Assembly (NCBI GenBank): GCA_022601395.1
Contig: JAJACS010000004.1
Location: 47,385 to 111,384, forward strand
From: Chlamydiia bacterium
Lineage (GTDB): Bacteria > Chlamydiota > Chlamydiia > Chlamydiales > GCA-2402025
Direction: 5' to 3'
DNA: 64,000 nucleotides
The translations under genes and the position numbers were made by a program. The notes under the pieces are model-generated. The model did no database searches and had not been told where the DNA came from. It worked only from the letters and a program-made list of their open reading frames with translations. Shown here in pieces: positions 1 through 7,618 of the stretch. The stretch's first letter is position 1. Every line of letters begins with the position of its first letter.

Positions 1-2
1 GC

Positions 3-791
3 TTTCTTGCCAGCTTTTTTCTAATGCAACCAAACGCATTGCTTGCAAACGAAGAAGCACAAGAACAGAGCGAAGAAGTTGCTTCAGCAGAAGAAGCTAC
101 AAACGAAGAAAAAGCACTTGATCTTCCAATGATTTCAGAAGCTTTTGGTCACGTAATCGGAAAAAACCTTGAATCACTTGGTTTCGAGTTTGATATGGAA
201 AGTATCATCAAGGGAATCCAAGATTCCGCGGCTGGAAAAGATTCACCTATGGGAGAATCAGAGTGCGTACATGCAATTTCCCAGGAACAAGAAAAGAAGT
301 TCAAGAAACTTGCAGAAGATAATTTAAAAGTTGCTGAAGTGTTTCTTGAAGAAAATGCTGAAGTAGATGGCATTGTTTCTTTAGAAGAAAACAAGCTCCA
401 GTACAAAATTGAACAAGCTGGTGAAGGTGAGGTTGTAGAAGCTCACTATACTCCAGTGATCAAGTACACAGGAAAGTACGTTGATGGAAAAGTGTTTGGT
501 GCTTCAAAAGACACTGAGACAATTTCTCTAGACGAAACAATTCCTGGTTTCAGCAGAGGTATTGTTGGAATGAAAGAAGGTGAGAAAAGAACCCTATATA
601 TCCACCCAGACTTTGGTTATGGAACAAATGGTTACCTTCCACCAAACTCTCTTCTGACATTTGAAATTGAGCTAGTAAAAGCTAACAATTTCACAGAAGC
701 TGATGATTCTGAGACTATCTCTTCTCTTCCAGATGATATGGAAGATGCAGAGCTTGTCGATGAAGAAGACATCGCAGAATCAATGCAGTAA
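3..791 (+). CDS. mip: Mip-like FKBP-type peptidyl-prolyl isomerase (5' partial)
   Basis: Exported peptidyl-prolyl cis-trans isomerase that assists folding of cell-envelope proteins. The frame stays open to the left edge, reading FLASFFL before the first Met at 24. That is the hydrophobic core of a signal peptide ending near NALLA, so the true start lies outside the window and 24 is an internal Met. Next comes a Mip-type N-terminal dimerisation segment (FGHVIGKNLESLGFEFD), then an FKBP domain with YTGKYVDGKVF, IPGFSRGIVGMKEGEKR and FGYGTNG. The last 35 or so residues form an acidic tail (DDMEDAELVDEEDIAES) that I do not associate with classical Mip. A hairpin terminator follows. In Chlamydia, mip also precedes an SpoU-type methylase gene and lies near trxA. 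Function confident; start unresolved. Confidence 0.93.
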   Translation, partial: FLASFFLMQPNALLANEEAQEQSEEVASAEEATNEEKALDLPMISEAFGHVIGKNLESLGFEFDMESIIKGIQDSAAGKDSPMGESECVHAISQEQEKKFKKLAEDNLKVAEVFLEENAEVDGIVSLEENKLQYKIEQAGEGEVVEAHYTPVIKYTGKYVDGKVFGASKDTETISLDETIPGFSRGIVGMKEGEKRTLYIHPDFGYGTNGYLPPNSLLTFEIELVKANNFTEADDSETISSLPDDMEDAELVDEEDIAESMQ

Positions 792-803
792 CAATCAATT
801 TAG

Positions 804-840
804 AGCCCCCTAGACTCTCGTTTACGGGGCTTATTCTTTT
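804..840 (+). terminator. Rho-independent terminator after mip
   Basis: AGCCCC at 804-809 pairs with GGGGCT at 826-831 and is followed by TATTCTTTT. The next gene starts at 841, directly after the T-rich tract, so its transcription probably depends on read-through or on a promoter inside mip. Confidence 0.7.
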
Positions 841-1296
841 ATGGAAGTCATTCTCTACGAACCTCAGATCCCTCAAAATACAGGCAATATCATAAGAACT
901 TGCTCTGTTACTAACACAAGTCTTACTCTTGTCAAACCACTTGGCTTTAGCCTAAACGCAAAAAATCTAAGAAGAGCTGGCCTTGACTATCACCACGGCG
1001 TTGAAATACAAACCATTGATGATTTAGAACTTTACCTTAAAGGTTGCAGTAGAAACTTTTACTTTCTGTCTAGTCACGCAAAAAAATCCTATACAGATGT
1101 AGAGTATACTGAAAGTGATGTTTTGATATTTGGTTCTGAAACGTCTGGCCTAGATCCTAAGTTTTTAGATATGTATGAAGATCGATTTATCACAATACCT
1201 ATGGCCCAAAACTCAAGATGCCTGAACCTCTCTAATAGCGTTTCCATTGTCATATACGAATCACTCAGACAGCAGCGCTTTTTACCTATTAGTTAA
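841..1296 (+). CDS. trmL: tRNA (cytidine/uridine-34 2'-O)-methyltransferase TrmL
   Basis: SPOUT-fold methyltransferase that adds a 2'-O-methyl group to the wobble nucleotide of certain leucine tRNAs, using S-adenosylmethionine. The 151-residue length is typical of the minimal YibK/TrmL type without an RNA-binding extension. Motif 1 is IPQNTGNIIRTC near residue 10. Motif 2 is IFGSETSGLD near residue 100. Motif 3 is MAQNSRCLNLSNSVSIV near residue 121. The last two form the knotted cofactor site. The gene starts with ATG at 841 right after the mip terminator, without an obvious ribosome binding site. The neighbouring mip and trxA reproduce chlamydial order. Some annotations call this family simply SpoU rRNA methylase. 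Confidence 0.9.
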   Translation: MEVILYEPQIPQNTGNIIRTCSVTNTSLTLVKPLGFSLNAKNLRRAGLDYHHGVEIQTIDDLELYLKGCSRNFYFLSSHAKKSYTDVEYTESDVLIFGSETSGLDPKFLDMYEDRFITIPMAQNSRCLNLSNSVSIVIYESLRQQRFLPIS

Positions 1297-1303
1297 TAAA
1301 AGG

Positions 1304-1699
1304 TTACACATATGGTTGCCCTACCGTTTGTTTAGCTTCTAGAGTTAAATGGTGAGAGAAAAGTGTAGACTTATCTGTATGCTCAAGATCTATCTTAAAA
1401 GTCTCTTTTGCCTTTTTGAACACTTCACCAGTACGCTTCTGCTCTTTTGTCATAGCATCTTCAAATCTATTTAGTGAAACTCGATCTACTAAAACAGTTT
1501 TAGTCGTAGTTGACTTCCCACAAAATGTAAGATTTTCATTAACATCCAGTTTAAGCTTAGTAAAACGACCCGTGATTCTACCTATCAACTTTTCAAAAAA
1601 ATTTAACTTCTTTTCATCAATTACTTTAATTCCCGTAGAATCAGCAGAATCAGAAGAATTCTGAAAACGAATATAACCATCACTAATGCCTAACTTCAT
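1304..1699 (-). CDS. Hypothetical protein, 131 aa
   Basis: I do not recognise this protein. A near-perfect ribosome binding site (AGGAGGAATA before ATG at 1699) argues that it is real. It is soluble and basic, with no signal peptide or membrane segment. The middle is Lys/Phe-rich (KKLNFFEKLIGRITGRFTKL, about residues 30-49) and could be an amphipathic helix. The C-terminal third is predicted helical and charged. It is convergent with trmL, 7 bp apart, and about 115 bp upstream of it on the other side lies the end of the DUF2905-like gene. It may be a lineage-specific chlamydial protein. No function is proposed. Confidence 0.6.
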   Translation of the reverse strand: MKLGISDGYIRFQNSSDSADSTGIKVIDEKKLNFFEKLIGRITGRFTKLKLDVNENLTFCGKSTTTKTVLVDRVSLNRFEDAMTKEQKRTGEVFKKAKETFKIDLEHTDKSTLFSHHLTLEAKQTVGQPYV

Positions 1700-1814
1700 T
1701 ATTCCTCCTACTTCAACTCAGCTTATATATTCAATTATATAGTTATAATCTTTATTTTAAACATTAATCATTTAAGACATTAAGATATTATGTAAGCTAC
1801 TGAATTCGTGACTA

Positions 1815-2030
1815 TTACTTCTTTTGAAAAAAAGTGAATAGATATGACAGAATAGAGAGGATAATGCTTGCTAGTAAGCAGGTTATGAACGGGAAATAGA
1901 TCTTGGTCTTGCCAAAAGAGCCTGAAAAATCCCCCGGGAGCTTTCCGATCCATGAGAAGTTCACCTTAAATAGCATAAGGACCCCTATAAGAGTCAGAAA
2001 TACCCCGAAGACAATAAAGGCCTTAGCCAT
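1815..2030 (-). CDS. DUF2905-like small membrane protein, 71 aa
   Basis: Small inner-membrane protein of unknown function. Two hydrophobic helices are visible, FIVFGVFLTLIGVLMLF near the N-terminus and YFPFITCLLASIILSILSYL near the C-terminus. They are joined by a loop with GKLPGDF, the signature I associate with the DUF2905 family. The start at 2030 is one base past the trxA stop codon, so the two genes almost certainly share a transcript. The pairing with thioredoxin may hint at envelope redox work, but that is inference only. Confidence 0.75.
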   Translation of the reverse strand: MAKAFIVFGVFLTLIGVLMLFKVNFSWIGKLPGDFSGSFGKTKIYFPFITCLLASIILSILSYLFTFFQKK

Positions 2031-2031
2031 A

Positions 2032-2358
2032 TTAAATCACTGTGGATACAAACTGCTTGAGGCCGTCCAGATCTCTTAGTCCAACAAGCCTGTTCACTTC
2101 CTTACCATCCTTGAAAAGGATCATAGTAGGAACAGAAGTCACTGTGTATGTACCTGCTATCTTCTGACACGCGTCGATATCAACCTTGGCCACACGAAGC
2201 TGACCAGCCATTGTTTTAGCGATTTCTTCAAGTATCGGTGTTAGCATGCGGCAAGGACCGCACCAGTCTGCGTAAAAGTCAACTAGAGTCACCCCTTCAG
2301 AAATAGATGAGTCAAAATTATCTTGATTTAGGTTAACGATTTGTTGTGTGTCTGTCAT
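2032..2358 (-). CDS. trxA: Thioredoxin
   Basis: Cytoplasmic thiol-disulfide oxidoreductase of 108 residues, the normal thioredoxin length. The redox motif WCGPCR lies at residues 32-37 with the two active cysteines at 33 and 36. It is preceded by VDFYA, and the conserved cis-proline loop TSVPTM follows near residue 75. No signal peptide is present. It reduces protein disulfides using electrons from thioredoxin reductase and probably supports ribonucleotide reductase and peroxiredoxins such as the AhpC-type enzyme at 62459. It is first in a two-gene unit with the DUF2905-like gene. Confidence 0.97.
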   Translation of the reverse strand: MTDTQQIVNLNQDNFDSSISEGVTLVDFYADWCGPCRMLTPILEEIAKTMAGQLRVAKVDIDACQKIAGTYTVTSVPTMILFKDGKEVNRLVGLRDLDGLKQFVSTVI

Positions 2359-2516
2359 GTGTTCCTCATAAATTGTATTACAAGCTAAAGTCTAAGTTAT
2401 CGGAATATATATTTCTATATCTTCATCTGAGAATTTTTTTTGATTAAAAATGTTTTTTCTTTTTTTTCTTAAAGAAAAAGTCGTAAAGTTTCTATAGGTT
2501 AAATAAAGGGTATAAA

Positions 2517-2699
2517 ATGCAATTGTTAGGATGTATGTTTAATGCTGATCTTTCCTCTTTAGGACTTTTCCTACCGGTGACGGTAGCAATAATTATAGGT
2601 ATCAACCTGTTCTTTGTGATTTCTTGGATAAATAAAAACCGCAAAAGTAAAGCTGCTTTAGTAAGAAAAGATAGAAACGAGCCCCCGAAAAAGCACTAG
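2517..2699 (+). CDS. Small single-pass membrane protein, 60 aa
   Basis: Unrecognised short protein. One transmembrane helix (LGLFLPVTVAIIIGINLFFV) runs over about residues 15-34. A strongly basic C-terminal tail (NKNRKSKAALVRKDRN) should stay in the cytoplasm by the positive-inside rule. A suitable ribosome binding site (AGGG, 6 bases before the ATG) and a hairpin terminator after the stop support a real gene. It is divergent from trxA. It is too short for family assignment by eye. Confidence 0.55.
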   Translation: MQLLGCMFNADLSSLGLFLPVTVAIIIGINLFFVISWINKNRKSKAALVRKDRNEPPKKH

Positions 2700-2720
2700 T
2701 AAAGTGAAGCTCGCCACCCA

Positions 2721-2752
2721 CCTCTTCTACAAGAGGCCTTGCACTATTTTTT
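2721..2752 (+). terminator. Hairpin terminator
   Basis: CCTCTT (2721-2726) and AAGAGG (2731-2736) form a 6-bp stem with a CTAC loop. A run of six T residues at 2747-2752 lies ten bases further on. It would end the short gene at 2517-2699, and it separates that gene from the convergent hydrolase gene. Confidence 0.5.
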
Positions 2753-2753
2753 A

Positions 2754-3470
2754 TTACTTTTGAAAAACGCCGTCTTTATCTTCCTCAAGAAAATCCATCG
2801 CTATCTCTACTGTCTTAGGTGTATGACAAATCCAACTGTGACTAGCAAACACTTCTTTATATAAATGAGGTGTCGGCAGCCTTGTTTCATTGATCCCTAC
2901 TTTACCATCATTCACCCCTTTAATCGTCGGGTTACAGCCGCAGGTCCCTGCAATAACAAGAACTTTCACACTTTCTGGGAACACACCTAGGTAGTCAAAG
3001 CCATCCTTTTCTGTTAATAGAAGTTGCTTACCAGCATTCGGTCCTGCGAGCTCATTAATCTTCTTAAACTTACTCAAAAACCTTCCATAAGAGCTTCCTC
3101 TATTTGGGGGTGCTATTAGCACTGCTTTTCCTGTTCTGGCCTCTTCTGGACAGTTATCGGAGCCAAGAGCAGCTCTTAGTATCAACGCTCCCATAGAGTG
3201 GGTAGCATAACAAAAAGAGCTTCCCGGGTATTCATCCTTGAGCCTGTCTAGATATGCCACAAACTCTTCCGAATGCTCTTCAATCGTTTTTGTTTTACTT
3301 GGATATTGCCAAACATGGACATTCCAACCCTCTTTCTTAAACTTATAGCGGAACAAGCTCATATTAGACTTTGCCCTCATGAAACCATGCAAACAAACAA
3401 GTACTTTTTCTTCTGCTTGCAAAGAATTCAGCAAACAAACAGCAATAAAACATATGGCAATCTTTTTCAT
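2754..3470 (-). CDS. Exported alpha/beta-fold hydrolase (lipase/esterase-like)
   Basis: Predicted exported serine hydrolase of 238 residues. The N-terminus (MKKIAICFIAVCLLNSLQAE) is a clear signal peptide cleaved after QA. The mature protein opens with VLVCLHGFMRAK, whose HGF is the usual oxyanion-hole strand. The nucleophile elbow is ATHSMGA near residue 92, with Ser as nucleophile. NDGKVG and the later ASHSW offer the acid and His of the triad. The short format resembles small bacterial lipases and PGAP1-like esterases. The substrate is unknown; a host or envelope lipid ester is possible. The start lies one base past the stop of the acetyltransferase gene, suggesting co-transcription. Confidence 0.82.
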   Translation of the reverse strand: MKKIAICFIAVCLLNSLQAEEKVLVCLHGFMRAKSNMSLFRYKFKKEGWNVHVWQYPSKTKTIEEHSEEFVAYLDRLKDEYPGSSFCYATHSMGALILRAALGSDNCPEEARTGKAVLIAPPNRGSSYGRFLSKFKKINELAGPNAGKQLLLTEKDGFDYLGVFPESVKVLVIAGTCGCNPTIKGVNDGKVGINETRLPTPHLYKEVFASHSWICHTPKTVEIAMDFLEEDKDGVFQK

Positions 3471-3471
3471 A

Positions 3472-3999
3472 TTACTCCTTTAGCTCATCCCAAAGTACTT
3501 GTAGTATATAGGAAGGTACTTCGTGATCTTGCAAACAATCTAGTTTTTTAATTTTTTCTTTAGATCCTGGTAAAAAAATCATTACTTGATGCTCAATTCC
3601 TGATTCATCAAAAAGCGGACCAACAGCAACCCAGCCATGTTTTTTATAGAAATTCAAAGCCGTACACTGAGCATGCATGAACAACAAGTGATTTGGGTAT
3701 AGCATAAGGCCTTCTTCTTGAGCATACTTCAGAAGTTTAGACATGACGCCTTTCCCTCTATGATCTTTAAGAGTTGCTGCTCTTTCTATTTTTAAATAGC
3801 TCTTCCAAGGCCGAATACGCAAAGTAGCAATGGGTGTATTTTTTTCAAAAGCAATAAAGTGCACTGCCGTCTCATCATAAGCATCCACTTCTTCATGAAC
3901 CGGAACTCCTTGCTCTTCTATAAAAACGAGCCTTCTGATTTCAATCGCTTTATTAAAATCTTCTTTGGTAGTAACTTTCTCTATGTGAAGCTCAGACAT
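3472..3999 (-). CDS. GNAT-family N-acetyltransferase
   Basis: Cytoplasmic acetyl-CoA-dependent acyltransferase of 175 residues. The beginning (IRRLVFIEEQGVP) matches the ElaA/YjcF-like branch of GNAT proteins. The acetyl-CoA-binding motif A is ERAATLKDHRGKGVMSKLL near residue 75, with the RGKG phosphate-binding loop. The later NFYKKHGW is the typical motif B. A C-terminal extension (from about residue 140) is lysine-rich and not part of the usual fold. The acceptor is unknown. It is the first gene of a probable two-gene unit with the exported hydrolase. It diverges from the thiamine pyrophosphokinase gene, with a 20-bp spacer between start codons. Confidence 0.85.
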   Translation of the reverse strand: MSELHIEKVTTKEDFNKAIEIRRLVFIEEQGVPVHEEVDAYDETAVHFIAFEKNTPIATLRIRPWKSYLKIERAATLKDHRGKGVMSKLLKYAQEEGLMLYPNHLLFMHAQCTALNFYKKHGWVAVGPLFDESGIEHQVMIFLPGSKEKIKKLDCLQDHEVPSYILQVLWDELKE

Positions 4000-4019
4000 A
4001 AATACCTAATAGAGGACCC

Positions 4020-4637
4020 ATGAAAACAGCCCTTGTTGCAAATGCAATTATAGAAAATCATGAAATTATTCACAGTAAACTTCTAGAATATGACTCCCTA
4101 ATAGCTGTAGACAATGGCTTAACTCATCTAGACAAAATGAAACTTACACCATCTCTGATTGTCGGAGATTTTGATTCTGTAGACACATCTCTATTGGAAA
4201 TGTATTCCCATATAGATACCCTTCGTTTCCCTGTCGAAAAAAACGAAACTGACCTAGAGCTTGCTATTCTAGAAGCTCTTAAAAGAGGTGCTACAAAAAT
4301 TACTGGATTTTGTTGCCTTGGAAAAAGAGTCGACCATGAAATGGCAAATCTCATCCTACTACTAAAGTACGCTGACACCTTGAATTTCGAGAGTGAACGA
4401 GAGTCGGTATACGTCAAAAATAAATCTTTTTCTTTTTCAGCAAAAAAAGGGCAAATCGTTTCATTTTTCCCATTCCTCTCTCAGATTAAAAACATGTGTT
4501 CAAAAGGGCTTAAATGGAATATCGAAAACAAAACACTGTCTGAAAATTTTGTCAGTATTTCAAATGTTTGCATCGAGGAAAAAATCGAGCTGACTTTTAG
4601 CTCTGGTAATTTGCTTATGGTTGTGCAGCACGTTTAA
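4020..4637 (+). CDS. thiN: Thiamine pyrophosphokinase
   Basis: Transfers pyrophosphate from ATP to thiamine, giving thiamine pyrophosphate, the cofactor of pyruvate dehydrogenase, 2-oxoglutarate dehydrogenase and transketolase. Family motifs are all visible: AVDNGLTHL near residue 29, IVGDFDSVD near residue 47, and NETDLELAILEA near residue 75, equivalent to the TD-E metal/ATP site. GKRVDHEMANL follows near residue 100. At 205 residues it is of normal length. No other thiamine gene is nearby, so it probably works on thiamine salvaged from the host. It overlaps the 3' end of convergent plsC by 4 bp. Confidence 0.88.
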   Translation: MKTALVANAIIENHEIIHSKLLEYDSLIAVDNGLTHLDKMKLTPSLIVGDFDSVDTSLLEMYSHIDTLRFPVEKNETDLELAILEALKRGATKITGFCCLGKRVDHEMANLILLLKYADTLNFESERESVYVKNKSFSFSAKKGQIVSFFPFLSQIKNMCSKGLKWNIENKTLSENFVSISNVCIEEKIELTFSSGNLLMVVQHV

Positions 4638-5305
4638 GGAGGAGAACCCTTGGCGCCTGACTCATACCAAGTCTTTAGTGCATGGATCGCATCTGTTAAG
4701 GTTTTAGCAAGAGCTTCTTGAGCTTCTCTTTTATCTAGATGAGAAAAAGCAGCCCACTTGATAGGAGTCCCAAATACACAGCCTACCTTTTTACCAAAAG
4801 AAGGAAAACTTCTATTACGTGACCACGCCTCAAACGTTCCAAATATATATGCTGGGATAATCGCAGAGTTCGACTTAGAAACAAGCAATGCTACTCCAGG
4901 TTTAATCGGTAACAGTTTGTCGTCATATGATCTTTGTCCTTCAGGGAAAAGAATGACTTTTTTGCCCGTTTTTAAAAGACCGCAAATTTGTTTAATTACA
5001 CCTAGGTCATTAGCCGTCCCCTTCAAAGGGTGAGAATTCAGCTTCCGTATAAACCACCCTAACCCAAATATCTTAAAAAGTGGTTCCTTAGCTAAAAAAT
5101 GAACTTCTTCTGGCCACGCAGAAGAAAGAACAACTGGATCTAGATATGAAGCATGGTTTGCTGCGATTATACCTGCACCATCATAATAGTGCTCTTGTCC
5201 ATACACCCTAAAGCGAAAGAACAGGCGCAAAAAGCACCAGGAAAACCATAGAACAAAACGGTATATACAGCTCATTTTTCTTTTTGTCTTATAGGCGGCT
5301 TTCAA
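4634..5305 (-). CDS. plsC: 1-acyl-sn-glycerol-3-phosphate acyltransferase
   Basis: Acylates lysophosphatidic acid at sn-2 to give phosphatidic acid, the substrate of CdsA, which is encoded three genes upstream in the same run. The catalytic HX4D box is NHASYLDP with His 51 and Asp 56. The acceptor-binding motif is FPEGQRS near residue 120. An N-terminal hydrophobic stretch (FVLWFSWCFLRLFF) anchors it to the inner membrane. The start codon overlaps the cmk stop by 4 bp, so translation is probably coupled. The order uppS-cdsA-cmk-plsC is the same as I recall in Chlamydia. Confidence 0.92.
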   Translation of the reverse strand: MKAAYKTKRKMSCIYRFVLWFSWCFLRLFFRFRVYGQEHYYDGAGIIAANHASYLDPVVLSSAWPEEVHFLAKEPLFKIFGLGWFIRKLNSHPLKGTANDLGVIKQICGLLKTGKKVILFPEGQRSYDDKLLPIKPGVALLVSKSNSAIIPAYIFGTFEAWSRNRSFPSFGKKVGCVFGTPIKWAAFSHLDKREAQEALAKTLTDAIHALKTWYESGAKGSPP

Positions 5306-5979
5306 GATTCTTCCTTTGTCTTCTTGTAGGAGATCACTTCATCTACTATTTCATCTATTGTAAGATTCGATGTATCTAGCAAGTAAGCATCATCTACCTT
5401 TTTCAATGGAGCTACTTTCCTAGTTGTATCTTGATGATCTCTCGCATTAATCTCTTCAAGTACTTTTTCAAAGCTATAAGCACTAGCTTTTTCAGGGAAT
5501 TTTTCTATTAGTTGCTTGAGTCTTCGTTCAGCTCTGATCTCAGGGGTTGCTGTCAAAAAGATCTTCACCTCTGCTTCTGGGAAAACCACACTACCCATGT
5601 CTCTTCCCTCGCAAACGATATTACCCTTTCTAGCAAACGATTTTTGAACAGGAAGAAGCCACTTCCGTACGTAAGGCTTTTTTGCAATTTCTGAAGCAAG
5701 TTTAGAAATTTTTTCCTGCCTGATAGTAGCACTGACATCTTCAGAATCTAAAAGAAACACATATCCGCTTTGGTCTTTTTGGATATCAAAGTCAAAGTCA
5801 GAAAGAGCCTCTTTTATCTTATCGTCATCTTCAAATGAGATGTGCTTTTTTGATAAAAGGTAAGCGAAGCTCCTATACATTGCTCCCGTATCGAAATATA
5901 GGTAGTTCAGCTTACTCGCAACTTTCTTTGCAATGGTCGACTTTCCAGTACCAGATGGACCATCTATTGCAATTATCAT
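5302..5979 (-). CDS. cmk: Cytidylate kinase
   Basis: Phosphorylates CMP and dCMP with ATP, recycling CMP released in phospholipid and other CDP-dependent synthesis. The Walker A loop GPSGTGKST lies at residues 7-15. FDTGAMYR follows near residue 29, and CEGRDMGSVVFP near residue 123 is the nucleotide-binding signature of bacterial CMP kinases. ARDHQDTTR is the lid segment. Its 225 residues are normal for the long bacterial form. It sits between cdsA and plsC with an 8-bp gap and a 4-bp overlap, consistent with one operon. Confidence 0.95.
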   Translation of the reverse strand: MIIAIDGPSGTGKSTIAKKVASKLNYLYFDTGAMYRSFAYLLSKKHISFEDDDKIKEALSDFDFDIQKDQSGYVFLLDSEDVSATIRQEKISKLASEIAKKPYVRKWLLPVQKSFARKGNIVCEGRDMGSVVFPEAEVKIFLTATPEIRAERRLKQLIEKFPEKASAYSFEKVLEEINARDHQDTTRKVAPLKKVDDAYLLDTSNLTIDEIVDEVISYKKTKEES

Positions 5980-5987
5980 CTAGGCTC

Positions 5988-6863
5988 CTAAACCGTGTGA
6001 AGGTAAAAAAAGAGTATTGGGATAGTGAAGAGAAGCGAGTCAAACATATCAAGTACCCCGCCAAGACCTGGCAAGTTATTGCTATCCTTTATTGCAGCAT
6101 CACGCTTTAAAAGAGACTCAGCCAAATCACCAAGTTGGCCGCCGATACTGAGGAAGGCTCCAAGAAGGATCGAGTTTAATATAGGCAGCTCAAAGTAGCC
6201 ATCAAATACATAGTAACCCACGAGGCTAAAGACAACAGAAAGAACAACGGCACAAATAAAGCCGATTACAGCTCCTTCAACAGTTTTATTTGGACTTAGT
6301 TCCTTAGCAAGCTTTCTTTTGCCAAGAAGTCTCCCTCCAAAATAAGCCCCTATATCAGTGATTTTACTGATACAAATCAGGTAAATAAACCAAATCCTTC
6401 CATCTCTTACGTCAAAGTGAGAAGAGAGATCTGGGTAAAGAATTTTTAAAATAAGTCCTAGAGGAATCGCGACATAACAAATCCCTAGAAACTGCATCGC
6501 AATTGTCGCTATCGAGTTTTCAATCTTATGAAGTCTTGTAAAAAACAGGGAAAGCATCGCAACAATCATAATCCCTATGGGAAATTCCACTGCCCAACCA
6601 AACCTCATATTTAGGTAAATGGCTACAATCTCTAACCCACCAAATATCATCATAAGAATTGTGCAGACTTCAGTTTGCTTAGCTTTGCAGAATTGAGCAA
6701 ACTCCCAGACCCCAATCATAGAAAGAGCTACCACAAGGAGAGTAATGAATAACTCTACTACTATATAATAGGAAAAAATAATAAGAGCTGCTGCTATCAA
6801 TACCGTTGTAATAGAAACAATTGTTCTCTTCTTAAGATCGTTAAATTTTTTTTCTTCGTTCAT
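5988..6863 (-). CDS. cdsA: Phosphatidate cytidylyltransferase
   Basis: Integral membrane enzyme that makes CDP-diacylglycerol from phosphatidate and CTP, the branch point for phosphatidylglycerol and phosphatidylethanolamine. The frame is open upstream to 6938, but I chose the ATG at 6863 because it overlaps the uppS stop (ATGA) and follows a GGAG sequence. This gives 291 residues. At least seven hydrophobic helices are visible. The family signature near the C-terminus reads KRDAAIKDSNNLPGLGG with GGVLDMFDSL, the usual S-x-x-x-R-x-x-x-K-D region of CDP-DAG synthases. Substrate comes from PlsC and products feed the PgsA-like enzyme encoded at 37798. Confidence 0.93.
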   Translation of the reverse strand: MNEEKKFNDLKKRTIVSITTVLIAAALIIFSYYIVVELFITLLVVALSMIGVWEFAQFCKAKQTEVCTILMMIFGGLEIVAIYLNMRFGWAVEFPIGIMIVAMLSLFFTRLHKIENSIATIAMQFLGICYVAIPLGLILKILYPDLSSHFDVRDGRIWFIYLICISKITDIGAYFGGRLLGKRKLAKELSPNKTVEGAVIGFICAVVLSVVFSLVGYYVFDGYFELPILNSILLGAFLSIGGQLGDLAESLLKRDAAIKDSNNLPGLGGVLDMFDSLLFTIPILFFYLHTV

Positions 6864-7618
6864 TCTCCGAAGCGCCGCTTTCTTTTTTGATATTCTAGTA
6901 TAGCACAGAGTAGGTCTTTCTTGCCAAAATCTGGCCAAAGTGTGGGAACAGTCATTACTTCAGTGTAAGAAAGTTGCCAAAGTAAAAAATTACTTAACCG
7001 ACTTTCTCCACTAGTCCGGATCAAAAGGTCCGGATCCATCACATCAGCAGTATCAAGATAACCTGAAATTAGATTTTCTGTAACTTCTTGTTTGCTTATT
7101 TTTTTATTTTCTACATCTTCTACAATTTTTCTTACTGCTCTTGTGATCTCATTTCTAGATCCATAATTGAGAGCTAGAACCAGCTGAATCCGCTCACACC
7201 CTTCAGTAACGCTAACAACTTCACTTAGCTCTTTTTGAAGAGGTAACGAAAATCTTTCTAAATTTCCGATTGTCGTTAGTTTTACACCTTGCTTAAGCAT
7301 AGACTTTTTCTTTCTGCGTAAATAGGTCTTGAAAAGTTGCATTAAACCATTCACTTCTTCTTGAGACCTATTCCAGTTCTCCGTAGAAAATGCATATACC
7401 GTAATTACCTTTACCCCAAGATCCGCAGCATATGACACAATTTTATCTATAACCTCTGCACCCTTATAGTGTCCAAAGTGAATAGGAAGCCTTTTGTTTT
7501 TAGCCCACCTTCTATTCCCATCCATAATAAATGCGATATGCTTTGGAACCTTTGAAAGATCGAGCTCCCCAGAGAGTTGTACGCCTTTCTTTTCATCTTC
7601 TAATATAGCAGAGCTCAT
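6860..7618 (-). CDS. uppS: Undecaprenyl diphosphate synthase
   Basis: Cis-prenyltransferase that elongates farnesyl diphosphate with isopentenyl diphosphate to the C55 carrier lipid of peptidoglycan and other envelope polymers. The catalytic start is IAFIMDGNRRWA at residues 28-39, with Asp 33 as the key residue. HFGHYKGAE, VYAFSTENWNR and LIRTSGESRLSNFLLWQ are the other family blocks. Its 252 residues are typical. It overlaps purA upstream and cdsA downstream by 4 bp each. Its presence next to a complete-looking MurA (24280) supports some glycan-linked cell wall synthesis. Confidence 0.95.
   Translation of the reverse strand: MSSAILEDEKKGVQLSGELDLSKVPKHIAFIMDGNRRWAKNKRLPIHFGHYKGAEVIDKIVSYAADLGVKVITVYAFSTENWNRSQEEVNGLMQLFKTYLRRKKKSMLKQGVKLTTIGNLERFSLPLQKELSEVVSVTEGCERIQLVLALNYGSRNEITRAVRKIVEDVENKKISKQEVTENLISGYLDTADVMDPDLLIRTSGESRLSNFLLWQLSYTEVMTVPTLWPDFGKKDLLCAILEYQKRKRRFGE

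Noticed and set aside
6864..6938. Upstream extension of cdsA
   Set aside because: It would run inside uppS. The ATG at 6863 overlaps the uppS stop and follows a Shine-Dalgarno sequence, as elsewhere in this operon.
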